Below are positions 1 through 11,570 of a DNA stretch of 64,000 nucleotides, piece by piece; position 1 is the first letter of the stretch, and each line of letters begins with the position of its first letter. Below the pieces are notes generated by a model. It was given only the letters and a program-made list of their open reading frames with translations. It was not told the origin of the DNA and made no database searches. Origin of the DNA: Diphasiastrum complanatum (Eukaryota > Streptophyta > Lycopodiopsida > Lycopodiales > Lycopodiaceae); the NCBI GenBank assembly GCA_029204225.1, contig CM055106.1:16430022-16494021 (forward strand), in the 5' to 3' direction. Position numbers and translations under genes: made by a program.

Positions 1-1020
1 TCCCACGCTCTCTGCTTATCTAGAGACTCCGCGACCTGGGTTTTGACGGATAATATTCTAGTTGTCATGGCTCTCTATGAGAGGGTTTTGGGTTGCTTTC
101 GTCATAGTAGCGGCATTTCTAAGCAGATCCAGAGTACTATTGAGGTTAAGTAGGGATGCTCTCTTTCACCAGTTCTTTTTGGACTATACATTGATGAGCT
201 GGAGCGGGTCATCTCTCAGTGTGGCGGGAACGGTTGTAGGCTTGGTGACATTCACGCTATCCTTCTCTATGCGGATGATGTGGTATTAGTCTCTCATACC
301 AGAGAGGGATTACAGAGACAGCTGAATTGCTTACACACCTTTTGTACCCAGTGGGGTTTAGGGGTGAATCTCTCGAAGACCAAAATCATGGTCTTCAATA
401 CCTCTCGAGCTTTCATGCAACATCAGGAGCTTACCTTTGATGGACAGCCTCTAGAGGTGGTTTCTTCATATACTTACCTTGGCGTGCTCTTCACTGGTCC
501 TACTTTCAGTATGAGACAGGCGGCTACTTCTAGACTCGGGACGGGTCATTCTTCCCTGGTCCAGTTGGAGAAATTCTGCTTTCGTAAGTCTATTCGGGAT
601 GCCCCGAGTAAGTGCAGACATTTTGACACCATCGTCACCCCTTCACCACCTCACAGATATTAGAGACAGTGTATCACTCACAGTCATGTGGCAGCTCGCA
701 CTACCCGCCCTGTTAAGAGAGCACACAATTTTCATCCTCCTAGACAACGACAGCGCCAATCCATATTACCTCCTGCTACAGCTCGTATCACATCCTTTTT
801 CAGCAGTAGTGCTAGAGGATATGACTCTATTCTTAGCAGCTATTTTTGCTCCCACTTATGGATAGTTTGTAATTTACAGTTATATTGTTCATTTTTTATG
901 CATAGTTTTCTTTCTTGGAGACGTTTATATATGCTCCCATGATTACCACATACTTGACATGTACTCTTATTGGTCTTATATGCTTTTTGGCATGGAAAAC
1001 ACATTAATAAAGCTCAAGCT
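1..1020 (+). mobile_element. LINE (non-LTR retrotransposon) copy A, 3' end: partial reverse transcriptase plus 3' tail
   Basis: The window opens inside a decayed non-LTR reverse transcriptase. Around 190-290 a frame reads a DELERV motif and then LLYADDVV, the YADD catalytic box of LINE reverse transcriptases. From 280 a frame continues with GLGVNLSKTKIMVF and SSYTYLGVLF, the thumb-side region seen again in copies B and C. After about 610 the frame shifts. From about 880 to 1015 non-coding sequence matches 7080-7190 (tail of copy B): an atgctcccatga-like block, cttgacatgtact, a gctttttggc block and an AATAAA-type end. The copy is 5'-truncated by the window edge and frameshifted, so it is not active. 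Which LINE clade it belongs to was not decided. Confidence 0.8.
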
Positions 1021-1568
1021 CTCGTGTTTTCACAAGTTTCTCCCTCTTTTCTCATCAGATTTTGATGAGGATAGTTGCAAACTGATCCTTGGTGGAGAGC
1101 GCTACTATTCCTATCCTTTCTACCTTCAATCAAACTGTTTCCATGACCAGAACCGCCATCATTCATTTCTGATTAGGCGCTGGTCCAGATTTGCCTGATC
1201 CTTCATTTCTTCTTAATGAATTGTCAGAATTAGATGAGATCAATTGCATAAGGTTTCTATTGCATAGGCACTGTCATTCCTTATGATTAGAAGCAATTAG
1301 AAGTGAATCTGAATCTGGTTTTTCCAGATCTGACACTATTAATTGTAGTGGCCAGCAAATAGAAATATTTCTTTCCTTAATTCATCTGATAGGCATAGAG
1401 TAGAATTCACACAGATTGCATTAGGATCAAATCTATGATCAACAGCTTGCTGGTTTTTTCCTAAACCTTGCATGATCAGTGCATGCTCTTGCATGTTGTT
1501 GCATGAGCTTGCATGTTGCTCAAATCTTCTTGCATGTCTATTTCCCAGCATCATTCATTCTACAACAG

Positions 1569-1581
1569 TGGTATCAGAGCC
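1569..1581 (+). other. Copia primer-binding site (initiator tRNA-Met complement)
   Basis: TGGTATCAGAGCC is the standard plant Ty1/copia primer-binding site. It follows a ...CTACAACAG end, so a 5' LTR should end at about 1567. The left end of that LTR was not located; it lies somewhere between the LINE tail (about 1020) and here. Confidence 0.75.
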
Positions 1582-1685
1582 AGGTTGGCTCTATTCAAGC
1601 ATAGATTGCCAAAGCAGTGTCTAATTCAAGTAGGCCTTGTGATTAGCATTGCTAAAAAAATCCTAGTTCAATTTGTGCAGAAGCC

Positions 1686-2697
1686 ATGAATGCAGGAAAC
1701 AGGTTTATCTTCTTGGAATGCAAAAGGAGCTATCCTATGTGGAAGCTTAAAGCATTGAAGCAAGAAGGATTTTGATCCGTTGTCAATGGATCTCTACCTC
1801 AGCCAAAGACTTACTCCGAAAGATGGACAGAATTGAATGATATTTGTGACCATTGCAGGAAAGAAGGACACACTCAAGAGGAGTGTTTGTGCAAACCGTT
1901 GGTTGCTTGCACGCATTCTGAATGTAATGACAATGACAATGCTACCATCTATCCCGAGGACACACAAACTTCAGAAGGATACTCAGAAGCTGAAATGTTG
2001 CTTGTTGAAGTGGCTTCACAAGTTATTTGTTTGCAGGATGCAAAGCAAGAAGAATCTCGTGAGAAGTCGTTTGCATCAAATCGTGCGCAAGATATATGCA
2101 TGCAACATGGTTCTTAAGATGAGATACCTCTTCTTATTGTTTTGCAGGAAGACTCTCAAGAAGAGGAGTCTCAGTTATGCAAACAAGTGGGCTCATAAAG
2201 AGGAGACTGTTTTTCCTTCCATACAGGAAGAAACCTTCATGACTTGCATGCAAGAAGATCCTCAGCAGGAGGAGTTGCAAGTTGTTATCATGCAAGAGAT
2301 TTCTCAGGATGAGAAATCAAATTTTAATGAATTTGGTTGTTGTCCATATCAGCCAGTTGCTTTCCCTCTATCAGATCTTGTTTATGATTTGTAGCTTGCA
2401 GGTGAATTGCAGCATGCAGCAAAGATCATGTTTCGGATTCCATAAGGTGGTTCAATATGTCTATCAAATTGCCTTGGAGATGCAGCTTTGAAGACCTTTA
2501 TGCAAGAACCATATGTGGCTGAATCTGTTTATGAAGTTAAAAGAGACAGAGATCTCAAATGGCTTCAACTTGGAGCTGATCAACCTGGGTTTTCCTTGGA
2601 GGAAGAGGACTCCAAATTCCACTTAGTTAGTTGTTGCCCAGATACTTCTTTTGAACAGTTGTATATGCAACTCCAGTTTGAAGAAACCATTGTTTGA
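1686..2697 (+). pseudogene. Degenerate copia gag with zinc knuckle
   Basis: About 100 bases after the primer-binding site a frame begins MNAGNRF and soon meets a stop. Further on a frame beginning at 1833 contains CDHCRKEGHTQEEC (about 1845-1886), a Cys-x2-Cys-x4-His-x4-Cys zinc knuckle typical of retrotransposon nucleocapsid. The remaining sequence to 2697 is glutamate- and glutamine-rich in several frames with frameshifts. No protease, integrase or reverse transcriptase follows before the polypurine tract at 2825. The internal region between primer site and polypurine tract is therefore only about 1.25 kb, so this is a deletion derivative or a non-autonomous element. Confidence 0.6.
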
Positions 2698-2824
2698 TGA
2701 TGGTGGTTAATGTCTACCTACGTAGTGACGAAATTGGAAGGGGAACTGTCATGTTTCTAATCCCTGTCACATGCATGTTCGAGAAACATTGGGAGGCATT
2801 AGGGGTTATTTATTTAATAGGTTT

Positions 2825-2834
2825 AAGGGGGAGT
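2825..2834 (+). other. Copia polypurine tract; candidate 3' LTR starts at 2835
   Basis: AAGGGGGAG followed by T and then TGTTGAACTTATAAACC looks like a polypurine tract directly before an LTR beginning TGTTGAA. The far end of this LTR was not identified, and the copy near 1.0-1.57 kb could not be matched to it by eye. Confidence 0.5.
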
Positions 2835-3599
2835 TGTTGAACTTATAAACCTAGTTAAATAAATTAGACATGGTACATGGTCATACTTGGGTCCAAATTT
2901 TTAAGGCCCAAGATAACTTAGGCAAAAAACTTTAGTACAAACTCGTGGGAGGCCTTCTTGCATGATGATGCCACATACCCACTTGAGTTTGGTAGACCCC
3001 CATGCACATGTGCATGGGGGAGAATAAGTTAGTTTGCCACCTATCATGACATGCATGCAACATGCAAAATGCATGCATGAGAATTTTGACACCAATTGCA
3101 TGCCAAGTATTGTACATACTCGAATTCTATTTTACGGCAAAGAGCTAATTGAAAGATACACGAAACTTCATGGATGATGACCCTACCTACATACAAGTGG
3201 CAAAAAGACTTCAAGCTCTCCAAGAAGCCAAAACTTCAAGACAGCAAATGATTTACTATGACGGCCATCGATATCTTGATAATGCTCCTGGCGTATCTCG
3301 CCAATAGGGAGTTGGGGTCCTCAGACATAGGTGCATCACAAGGCCCTCTCCACACCAGCTACGTATTGGAGTTTGGAATTGTAGGTAGAAACTCATCATC
3401 TATTGCTAACGATCTCATTGATCTCATTACAGGAAAGAGACATTCTATTCTTTATGGGGAGACACAAGAGAGCTAGGTCAGAGACTGCCTACATTCTTGG
3501 GGTACAGATGAGATTCAGTATATAGGACAAAGAAGAGATCTGCGTAGTGAAGGTTCAGGCATGATTGCACGTTTATATCGTAAGACATCCAATCATTGA

Positions 3600-6500
3600 G
3601 TTCATCAGGCATGATGAACATGCACAATATATTTGGGTTCACATCTTAGGACATGGCATTGGCTTGGACAACGATGTCTTTATTGCAGCTTGCTAGTTCC
3701 CTCCAAAGCCTCTTCCTTTGTGGAGGTTCTCCCTATGTTGATCTTTCTGCAAACATTCTTAGATTTAGTGATCAAGGGTATGTTCTTCTCACTTGCGACT
3801 TTAATGCCAGAACCGTTGCAAGACAGGTCGACTTTCATTATGTTGCTAGTTAGTTACGTATATGAGTCATTGATTGTGATGACATGGGAGTTACCAGGAC
3901 TCAGTTGACTCACTAGGACCTACCATTGGTTACAACGAGCATTTGTTGCAGCTAGACAAAGCCCATGAGTTAGCCATATACTTGGCCTAATTCAAGCAGC
4001 TATGTGTGCCATCCTCCTAGTGGCGGACATAGCGTCATCGACTACCTCATGGGGTCACCCCCCATCTTTTATCCCACTGATATCACACTTCCAGATTCTC
4101 CCCACCACTCTTTCTGATCACTCTTTTTGTGTCCTTCCATCCCAACCTCACCACCTCCGCCCCACTCCTTCAACCACCCTTGCAACGTGACTTACCAAGA
4201 GGCCCTTATTTCACTACTACACCACTTACCACCCCACGTCCATGTGAATTCACCTTCACCTCTGCCATGGTCCACGAGGCCATCAAGAGGCTGAAGACTC
4301 ATCGTACCAGAGATATTGACGACCTTGAGTCCAAATTGCCGATCCATGCTGCTACCCACTTTCTCCCATCCTAGCCATTTTTCTCAATCATGTTGTTGTC
4401 TTTGATTTTCCATCCTCCTGGTGTACTAATATAATCCATCCCATTCACAAAAATGGTGACCCCATGAATCCTTATAACTATCGTACTATCATGATCGGCC
4501 ACGTTATTGAGAAGTTGTATGGCACTATTCTTCAGTCAAGTTAGTTCTAAGGCAAAGATCGGGAAATTACATGCTCTGGGCCAAGCAAGTTTTCAAGCTC
4601 ACTATTCCACTACATACCATGTCTTCACTCTTCATGCTATCATCAAGGAAGTCAGACATAGGAGACAACATGAGGGTTTACTGTTGTTTTGTTGACTTTA
4701 TGGAGGCCTTTGATTTTGTCCCACGTTCCCTTTTCATCCAGTAGCTACATGATCTTGGCTAATCCATTGATAGTCCTAGCAATGTTGGCACTTTACGAGC
4801 AAGTCCTTGGTTGCTTTCAGAGTGACACTGACATCTCAAACCATATATAGAGCACCATTGGGGTGACGCAAGATTGCTCCCTCCCCCCACACCCTTTGGA
4901 TTGTATATGGATGAGCTTGAGAGAGTGATTGAGCAGTGCCTACGACTAGAGAGGGCCTACATAGACAGCTAGACAATCTTCATGCTTTTTGCACTAGATG
5001 GGGATTGGGGGTTAATATTACAAAGACCAAGATTATGGACTTCAATGCATCTAGGGCTTATCTTCGACGGACAGTCACTGGAGGTTGTATCATCCTACAC
5101 TTACTTGAGAGTCCTCTTTACTAGTCCTGTATTTGGAATAAGACAAGCTGCTACATCTAGAATTGGAAATGGACATGCTTCCCTTGTCCATCTTAAGAGG
5201 TTTTATTTTCGAAGATTTATTCGGGATGCCTCGAGTGAGTGTTGGTTCTTTGATACTCTTGTTACTCCCACTACATTATATGCAGCAGAGGCATAGTGGT
5301 CTCTCTTCATCTGATTGGGCTATTATCCCACACTTGCAAATCCTTATGTTATTACGTATGATACGCGCTAAGCCTTCAGTCCCACATCACGTCATTCCGG
5401 TGGAGTTGCAGTGACAATGCAGCCCCACCCGTACAACTTGACGCCATCTTTCAGCTCATCACATATATCTAGAGAGTCAGATTGTTCCCCTTGGTTGAGC
5501 AGAGATACAGCTCATTTCAACATCTTCATAGTTTTATCATGGTTTTCCCAAGACTCTCATTTACTTGACACACGTGTCGATCATGAACCTTCCGTTGGGC
5601 ACTCAAGACTACAACAGACGGATCCTATACAGAGCATATCTGGGTTGAGCACGGCAGGGCTACCTTGGGGTCAAACCCAACTACTATCGAACACACGTTT
5701 TGGAGTCGGATATAGTAGGTTTCCCAATTCTACCCTGTTGTTTGGATTCATGATCGCATGGTCTAAAATTCGTATTAAGTCAATTCCGAGTTTCATCACA
5801 TCAACTCATGATTGAGATAGGGCACCCCACGAGAGGAGAGGATTTGCCAGATGTGTCTACTATCCGAGGTGGAGTCTAAGGAGCACTTCTTATTCATATG
5901 CCCAGTATACTATGAGATCAAAGGGAGATATCCTGAGAAGACCAAAGTTATGGTTTTCAATACATCCCACTCCTTTTTGCAACACCAGATTCTGACTTTG
6001 GATGGGCAACCTTTAGAGGTCATTTCATCCTACGCATAGTACATACCTAGGAGTTCTATTTTTTGTCTTGAAAGGGCTAGTCAATATGGAGTGGCTCTGT
6101 TTCAAATGGCATATACAAGATTCCCAAAGTAAGTATTGTCGATCTACGTGCAAAGAGTCATAATTTGGGACCACAAACTCTAGTATTGGCATATACCCAT
6201 GGCAAGCATTTGCCTCACTCATCCAACACACTTTTTGAGCAGGGCTACCATCTCTCCTAGTACACATAGGTGTCATATCGATTGGAGACACTTAGCATAT
6301 ATGTCTTATGGGATCGTGTGATTACATCCGTCAGTTTATTTACAGGGCATATGTTCAAAATCTCTAAGGGGTCAACACATACATCCTTGGCGGTCAAACT
6401 ACACTTCTACAGGACGCTTCTTGGGGTTAGACGTTGTTGGGGTTCCTACCCTACCCCTTTACCTAGACTCTGGCTTATCTCATAACCTTTATATTACATT

Positions 6501-7190
6501 GAAAAAGCTTTGGATTTCCTCACCTCAGTTACAGGTAGAAGTTGGGTGCTTCCAAAGGATACCACGAGAGGACATGGTGCCAAGTTTCTACCATGGGAGT
6601 GATTAAGTTAGAGGGACCAAAGATGTGTCACCTTGATAATCCAAGAGATGTTTTGCTTAAGAAGTGACACATGCCGAATCACCATCACCAATGCTAGAGA
6701 CCTATTGCAGCAACCTATCACCTCACACTTCTCTTGTCATCACTCACCAGATGATTTTGATGCAAAGAGATTGGAGAATAGAAGTAGACGTTCCACGTCC
6801 TACTAGACAGTGAGTCTAGAGACAGTCCAAATAGTCCACACATTCTTCGGTAATATGTTACATCATATAGCCACATCACATCAACCATGCCGAGGAGCCC
6901 ATCAACGAGTACATCATCATCGGCACCCTCATCTACCTTGGCCACTTTCATCTGCTTCAAACCTGATGGGGTTCACTTGATGGTCTCATTGTATATCATA
7001 AAATATATTTCTAAGCTACACATGGTGTAGCCTAATTTTTGTTTTCAAATCTGTTTTATTTTTATCTCATTGGTAAGCTAGCTCTTTATTCAGAGACGTT
7101 TTGTAACGCTCCCATGAAAAGTAACACACTTGATATGTACTTCAGTCTTATGTCGCTTTTGGCGCCTAAAAGACATCAATAGAACTCTCT
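3600..7190 (+). mobile_element. LINE copy B, heavily decayed, with 3' tail
   Basis: Endonuclease-like sequence appears first: around 3777-3830 a degraded block reads like the DFNART motif that is intact in copy C. Around 4540-4690 a frame with STTYHVFTLHAIIKEV corresponds to the reverse transcriptase stretch read as STLDHVLTLRTIIEEA in copy C. Around 4900-5296 the region matching copy A is read as SSYTYLRVLF and QAATSRIGNGHASL. Near 5850-5920 a CLLSEVESKEHFLFICP-type block resembles the cysteine-rich C-terminus of plant LINE ORF2 proteins. At 5935-6035 RT sequence (KTKVMVFNTSHSFLQHQ) appears a second time, so the copy has an internal rearrangement or a nested fragment. The tail at 7080-7190 matches copy A. 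Start boundary is approximate. Confidence 0.7.
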
Positions 7191-8022
7191 CAATTCAGAT
7201 TGAAGGTCACAAGTATGCATGAGATTGAAACAAGTCAAAAACATTTCACACTTCGTTTTGAGATTCTGAAACCCTCTTGGTACGGTTCAGACACAATTGA
7301 GATTGAAACCCTTTAAACTTTTTCAACTCTTTCAAATGTAAGTAGCTCATCTTTGCTTAAAGCTTTACTCCAAATAGTAAATCTCCACCTAATTAGCTTC
7401 TGAACCCCATTTGTCAACTTGCATTCCTTCATCACTAGTCGAATCAAGTGTATCAGCATATTTCATGCCCTCATCTTCAGGTTTTCATAGAAAGATACTT
7501 TTCATGGCAATAATTAGGATGCCTAAAGAGTCATAGTTTTTACTAAACTGCATTACATTTACAAACCCTAAAGTTAATGCATAGCTATGGTGACTAAAAA
7601 CATCAATGTACAAATATTACAGATTCTTAGTCAAAATACTAGTTTCTCAGAACCTTCAATCAAATCATGCCCAAAATATCTGAAAAAAGGAAATCCATGT
7701 GACACTACTTTGGATTTTTCCAGAACCATTCTACAACATGCCTTTTGTATGCATTCTGGAATGCAGTGCCTTAGGTTGAAATCCAAAAGAAGATCATAAT
7801 AAGAGTGTGCTTCTACTTTCTTTAAGCTGGACGTCGAACGATTCAAGAGAAGAATTTCACACTCTCAATGACATGACTAAGACCCAAATGCTCGCAGGTC
7901 ATAGTCATTACTAATCGCATAAATAATGTGAGAAAACTTATGCATGCTCTATTTTCCCACATTCAAATGCTCATATTAACTCAGAAACCCCTCCACCGAT
8001 ACGTTTTAAACAAGAAACTTGC

Positions 8023-8627
8023 CTGCAACCTCTTGTGCATGTGTCACCCAATATCATAATTGTCGCAGTGGCGGTTCCAGTTTCTCCGCCACTCCAGCAC
8101 TCACCAATATTTGGGCACTTGGCTTCCTCGCAGACAGTATGCAAGTTCAGCTGCCGCAGCTGCGCCTTTATGGCATTATACTTCTCACCCCCTGGAATTA
8201 CTTTCTTGATCCATTCAGGCTTGGGCTTGGGATCCTTCTTGCTTCCAACACTGACAGAATAACCATCGGAACCAGTTTGACCAAGAAAGTCTGTAAGATT
8301 TGGACCTTCACTGGCTAGGCGCTCCCTGAGTGCAGCCAACGCGGGTGTCGCTAGCGATGCCGGTTCAGCTGTAGATGAAAACCTCCGATTGTCCAAGCAA
8401 ATTTGAGATCCCAGCCCTAAAGCCCTAACTTGGCCAGAAGAGTAGGTTTTGCGACCAATTGAACCAGCCTTGTTGATAAGTAAATTATCCATAGGCGGTA
8501 ATGGGATGTCGGATGCGTAAGGCCATGAATGATTTACTTCCGAGATCAGCTTTCGCACTACCTTTTGGCCACCGTTGTGCATCCTTTGCAGAATAGAAGG
8601 GCCCATGGACCTTACATGCCATAGCAT
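8023..8627 (-). CDS. LIP1: Lipoyl synthase, mitochondrial (LIP1), first coding exon only
   Basis: Lipoyl synthase is a radical-SAM enzyme that inserts two sulfur atoms into octanoyl groups on E2 and H proteins of the mitochondrial dehydrogenase complexes and glycine decarboxylase. The exon encodes residues 1-202. Residues 1 to about 88 are basic, Ser-rich and low in acidic residues, as in a mitochondrial presequence. Residues 95-202 match the family: [21 protein letters not shown], then [16 protein letters not shown], whose C166, C171 and C177 give the auxiliary-cluster motif Cx4Cx5[20 protein letters not shown] follows, with C197 and C201, the first two cysteines of the radical-SAM CxxxCxxC. 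The third must come from the next exon. The exon ends in phase 2 at AG followed by GCAAGT (8022 downward), a GC-type donor. Methionine 8 is an alternative start. No further exon was recognised in 1-8022, so intron 1 is longer than 8 kb or the gene is broken. Confidence 0.9.
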
Positions 8628-9719
8628 TTTGCCTCTCCCTTCACACTAAAATCAACTGACCGGTTGAAGGGATTAAAACAAACGGCAAAGCATCATCACC
8701 TACACAATGCAGAGAGGGTCAGACAGAATTTGCAATTTCACTTCTGGTAAACTGGATTTAAATTCTGGAAAAGATGTCAGCAATATGAGACCTCGCATTT
8801 ACAGATAGAAAAAACAAAATCGGAACATACTGTCTCATTCCCCTTAAGACTTCCACCAACCCTAAATACAATAATAGTTTAGAAATCATGGAAAATGCAA
8901 TCAGAATGGATCGTTAAAGCATCATACAGATCCTCACAATTCTCAAAGAAGTCGAACGAGTGCAGTAATTTATGGCAGAAAGTAGAATTTGGAGCCAAAG
9001 GCAAACTTGCGTCACCTAAAGCGCAAATTCCTCATCTCCTTGTTCTGTTCCTACGCTTTGCAGAAGCAAACATTTGAGAGCATCTCGTGCTGCGTCCATT
9101 CTGCCCAGAAAGCGCTTGTCCCAAAAATTAAGGCAAACATGCAGGTGACTTAGACTTTAAGGGCAGATGCCAAACCGAGCAAAATGGGCCATTCCCCTTC
9201 ATGCTCCACGGCATTATGGTTTAGAGCGGCCAACCTCACTTTAGGTAGGCGATTTCATATGCATAATGGCTTGCAGACAATTTCTTAAATTTTCGAGCAA
9301 CTTATGTGATTTTCAAATGATTAGCATTATCTTGTGTCATATAGTCGTCCTCAAATAAAGACATAAAAAACTGCTCCCAGACCAAGAGGTTGTAAAAGTA
9401 CTCCATCGATTTAATGGGGGTGTCCTTGGTTCTCCGTGTGGCTAGATGTGTTCATATACAGCGTTTGAACAAGTCTCCAATATCAGTTTTAGGGTGGTTT
9501 GAGGCTAGTGGCAACTCTATTGTCTACCTATTTTTTCTTTCCTCACATTTTTTGAACTTTGACAGCCACCCCTGTTTCAAACTTGAATTGTAAGTGTTAA
9601 ATTGGATGATGCAATTCGATTTAGCCTGTTTGAATCCATCCATGTGACTAGTCCATTTTCCTTCATATGTCTCTGTAAGGAGAAGCATCCCCAAGATCCT
9701 GCTTACAAGAGACACACAC

Positions 9720-10160
9720 AAAGGATTGACTGTGGAGCCAAACCACCCAACCATGCAAATGCTACTGATCACTCTCTAATAGCATCTCCCCCGTGGTAGG
9801 GAATAGGATGCAGGTGTAGAGAGAGTAACCTGACAATGAAAACTCACAATGAAAATGAGAATAGGGCGAGTTTCACCAAGAGAAAATAGCCCTTGCCTTA
9901 CTTGTGCATGTGTACATGCAACATTCTCATACATGCAGTTCATTACTAATTGACACTCTACACCATGCCAATAGCCGTCCTAACCCATGCAATAGCTCCA
10001 CATGTCACAATATGTGTGACTAGGTCCTCACAAGGTTATTAATTACATTTTTGGCCTAGTCCGAAATGACATGGCGTAACTAATAAACTTAAACTCTAGA
10101 GTACCATGTATCCAAGTCTAGGACTATACCGAATCCTATATACAAGACGTGGATGTAACA
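9720..10160 (-). mobile_element. Ty3/gypsy LTR, copy 1 of a family with copies at 22.6 and 23.4 kb
   Basis: The block from roughly 9800 to 10160 aligns by eye with 22640-22984 and 23355-23709. Shared segments include ctccacatgt, ctcacaaggtta, ttaattacatttttggcct, a taataaact block and actagagtacca. It ends GGATGTAACA, which on the minus strand is an LTR start TGTTACATCC. Beyond it (10161-10330) the minus strand is purine-rich and coding-like, as expected for the end of a gypsy polyprotein. The left end is uncertain; similarity to the 22.6-kb copy may start near 9730 (ggagccaaaccaccc). Confidence 0.55.
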
Positions 10161-10419
10161 ATTTTTTCCTACTTGAAATGGTTTTGACCTCAAAACAGGA
10201 AAGAAAATCAGGAACAGTTTCTTTAACTTTCAATGTTTACCTCAAAAATCATTATCCTTAGTCTGACTTACATATCGAACAAGTAATTAGAGAAAAAACT
10301 ATCTCTGCCCTGGAGTACAAACTTGGGTTTAGAAAGTACACTATCTGGGTTTCACTCTCCTACAGCTGAACAAATCAGACGTCATAGGTTCTACAGAATG
10401 CGGTCCCAACTCCACGAGC

Positions 10420-11570
10420 CACATGTTCAACGTTTTTTCAACTACGTGTTCCACACGCCGATCCAATCTTGAGCATGAACAGTTACCAGCAACGACATCC
10501 CCACCAACAGATTTTGGGGGGGGGGGAGAGTGGATCTGCTTGGATCCACTAGGGCAGTTATGCTGTCAACAACAATGTCAGGAAGATCGACAGCCAAGGT
10601 CACGAACCAAAGACGATAATGATAAGGCTAAGAAGACCAATGGGCAATCCAAAGCGTCTCAATCAGAAGAAGTATCCCAATCACGACGAAGATCCTTCAG
10701 AAAAGGGAAGCACAAGCATTGGAAAATCAGTCTCCTTTTTCAACTGGTCACTTGCCATACTTCTACGCCCATGCCTATCGTCCACACCATCTACCGATGT
10801 CACCGCCTCCACCCTACCTTCCATCTGTTTGTTTATCATCAATTCATTGTTCTTCTGAGAAATCCCTAGTTTTTTATAGTCTTATCGACGCAGCTGATAG
10901 ATCATTGCAAGTGTCTTGCGGAGACCAACTACCACCTACATTGGTTGTTCAACCGGAAACGATCTATAGAAGCAGGCGAAGCAGCTAGAAGAAATAAAGA
11001 GGTAGATCCAAGAAGCTAAGGAGGAAAGGACAAAACTTAAGCAACAATTTAGTCAGATCGATCTTGATCAAAAGAAACTCTCTGGAGCAATGATAGTTGA
11101 TTCCCCTCCTATGAAGCCCAAAGAGATCCAAAAGTAACGGATCAAAAGAAAGAGCTGCAGAAAAAGAAAGATGGAGACAACCATGAACCTGCAAAATAAA
11201 GTGAACTCCTCACCCAACAAGTGGTAGTCAAAGCTCGACATTGCAAGGGTCCAAGACTGCAACTGTAGAACTATCAGTTCCTCACCCTTCCGACAAGTCC
11301 CCATCGTCACCTACCCATCCATCCAAATCTATTTCTACCACTATCTGATGATCCCCTTGAGACTGATAACCAAAGTTTGTGCGACCTACCGAATCGAAGG
11401 TTCTTCCTCTTCTCGCCAAGGCAAGAGCATTGACAATACTGGAACTTCAACTGAGCGGAGAACTGCAGAAACACCCATAAGCAAAATGGAGGATGCAGTC
11501 CCCCCAGAAGTTAGTACCTGCCAAGAAACCAGAGATGAAACTGTCAATGGCAGATACCAGTGGTAAGAAA
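10420..11570 (+). other. Unclassified open-frame region, charged, frameshifted
   Basis: Several overlapping plus-strand frames run 10423-10869, 10619-10858 and 10719-10988. They switch between Lys/Arg/Glu-rich segments (for example RLNQKKYPNHDEDPSEKG) and Pro/Ser-rich segments. From about 11000 to 11130 another frame is rich in Glu, Lys and Gln (QEAKEERTKLKQQ), suggesting a coiled coil. A frame from 11348 to 11566 is Ser/Thr-rich. The pattern could be a frameshifted gypsy gag-like gene, since gypsy LTR sequence lies just upstream, but no zinc knuckle or protease motif was seen. No function is proposed. Confidence 0.2.
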
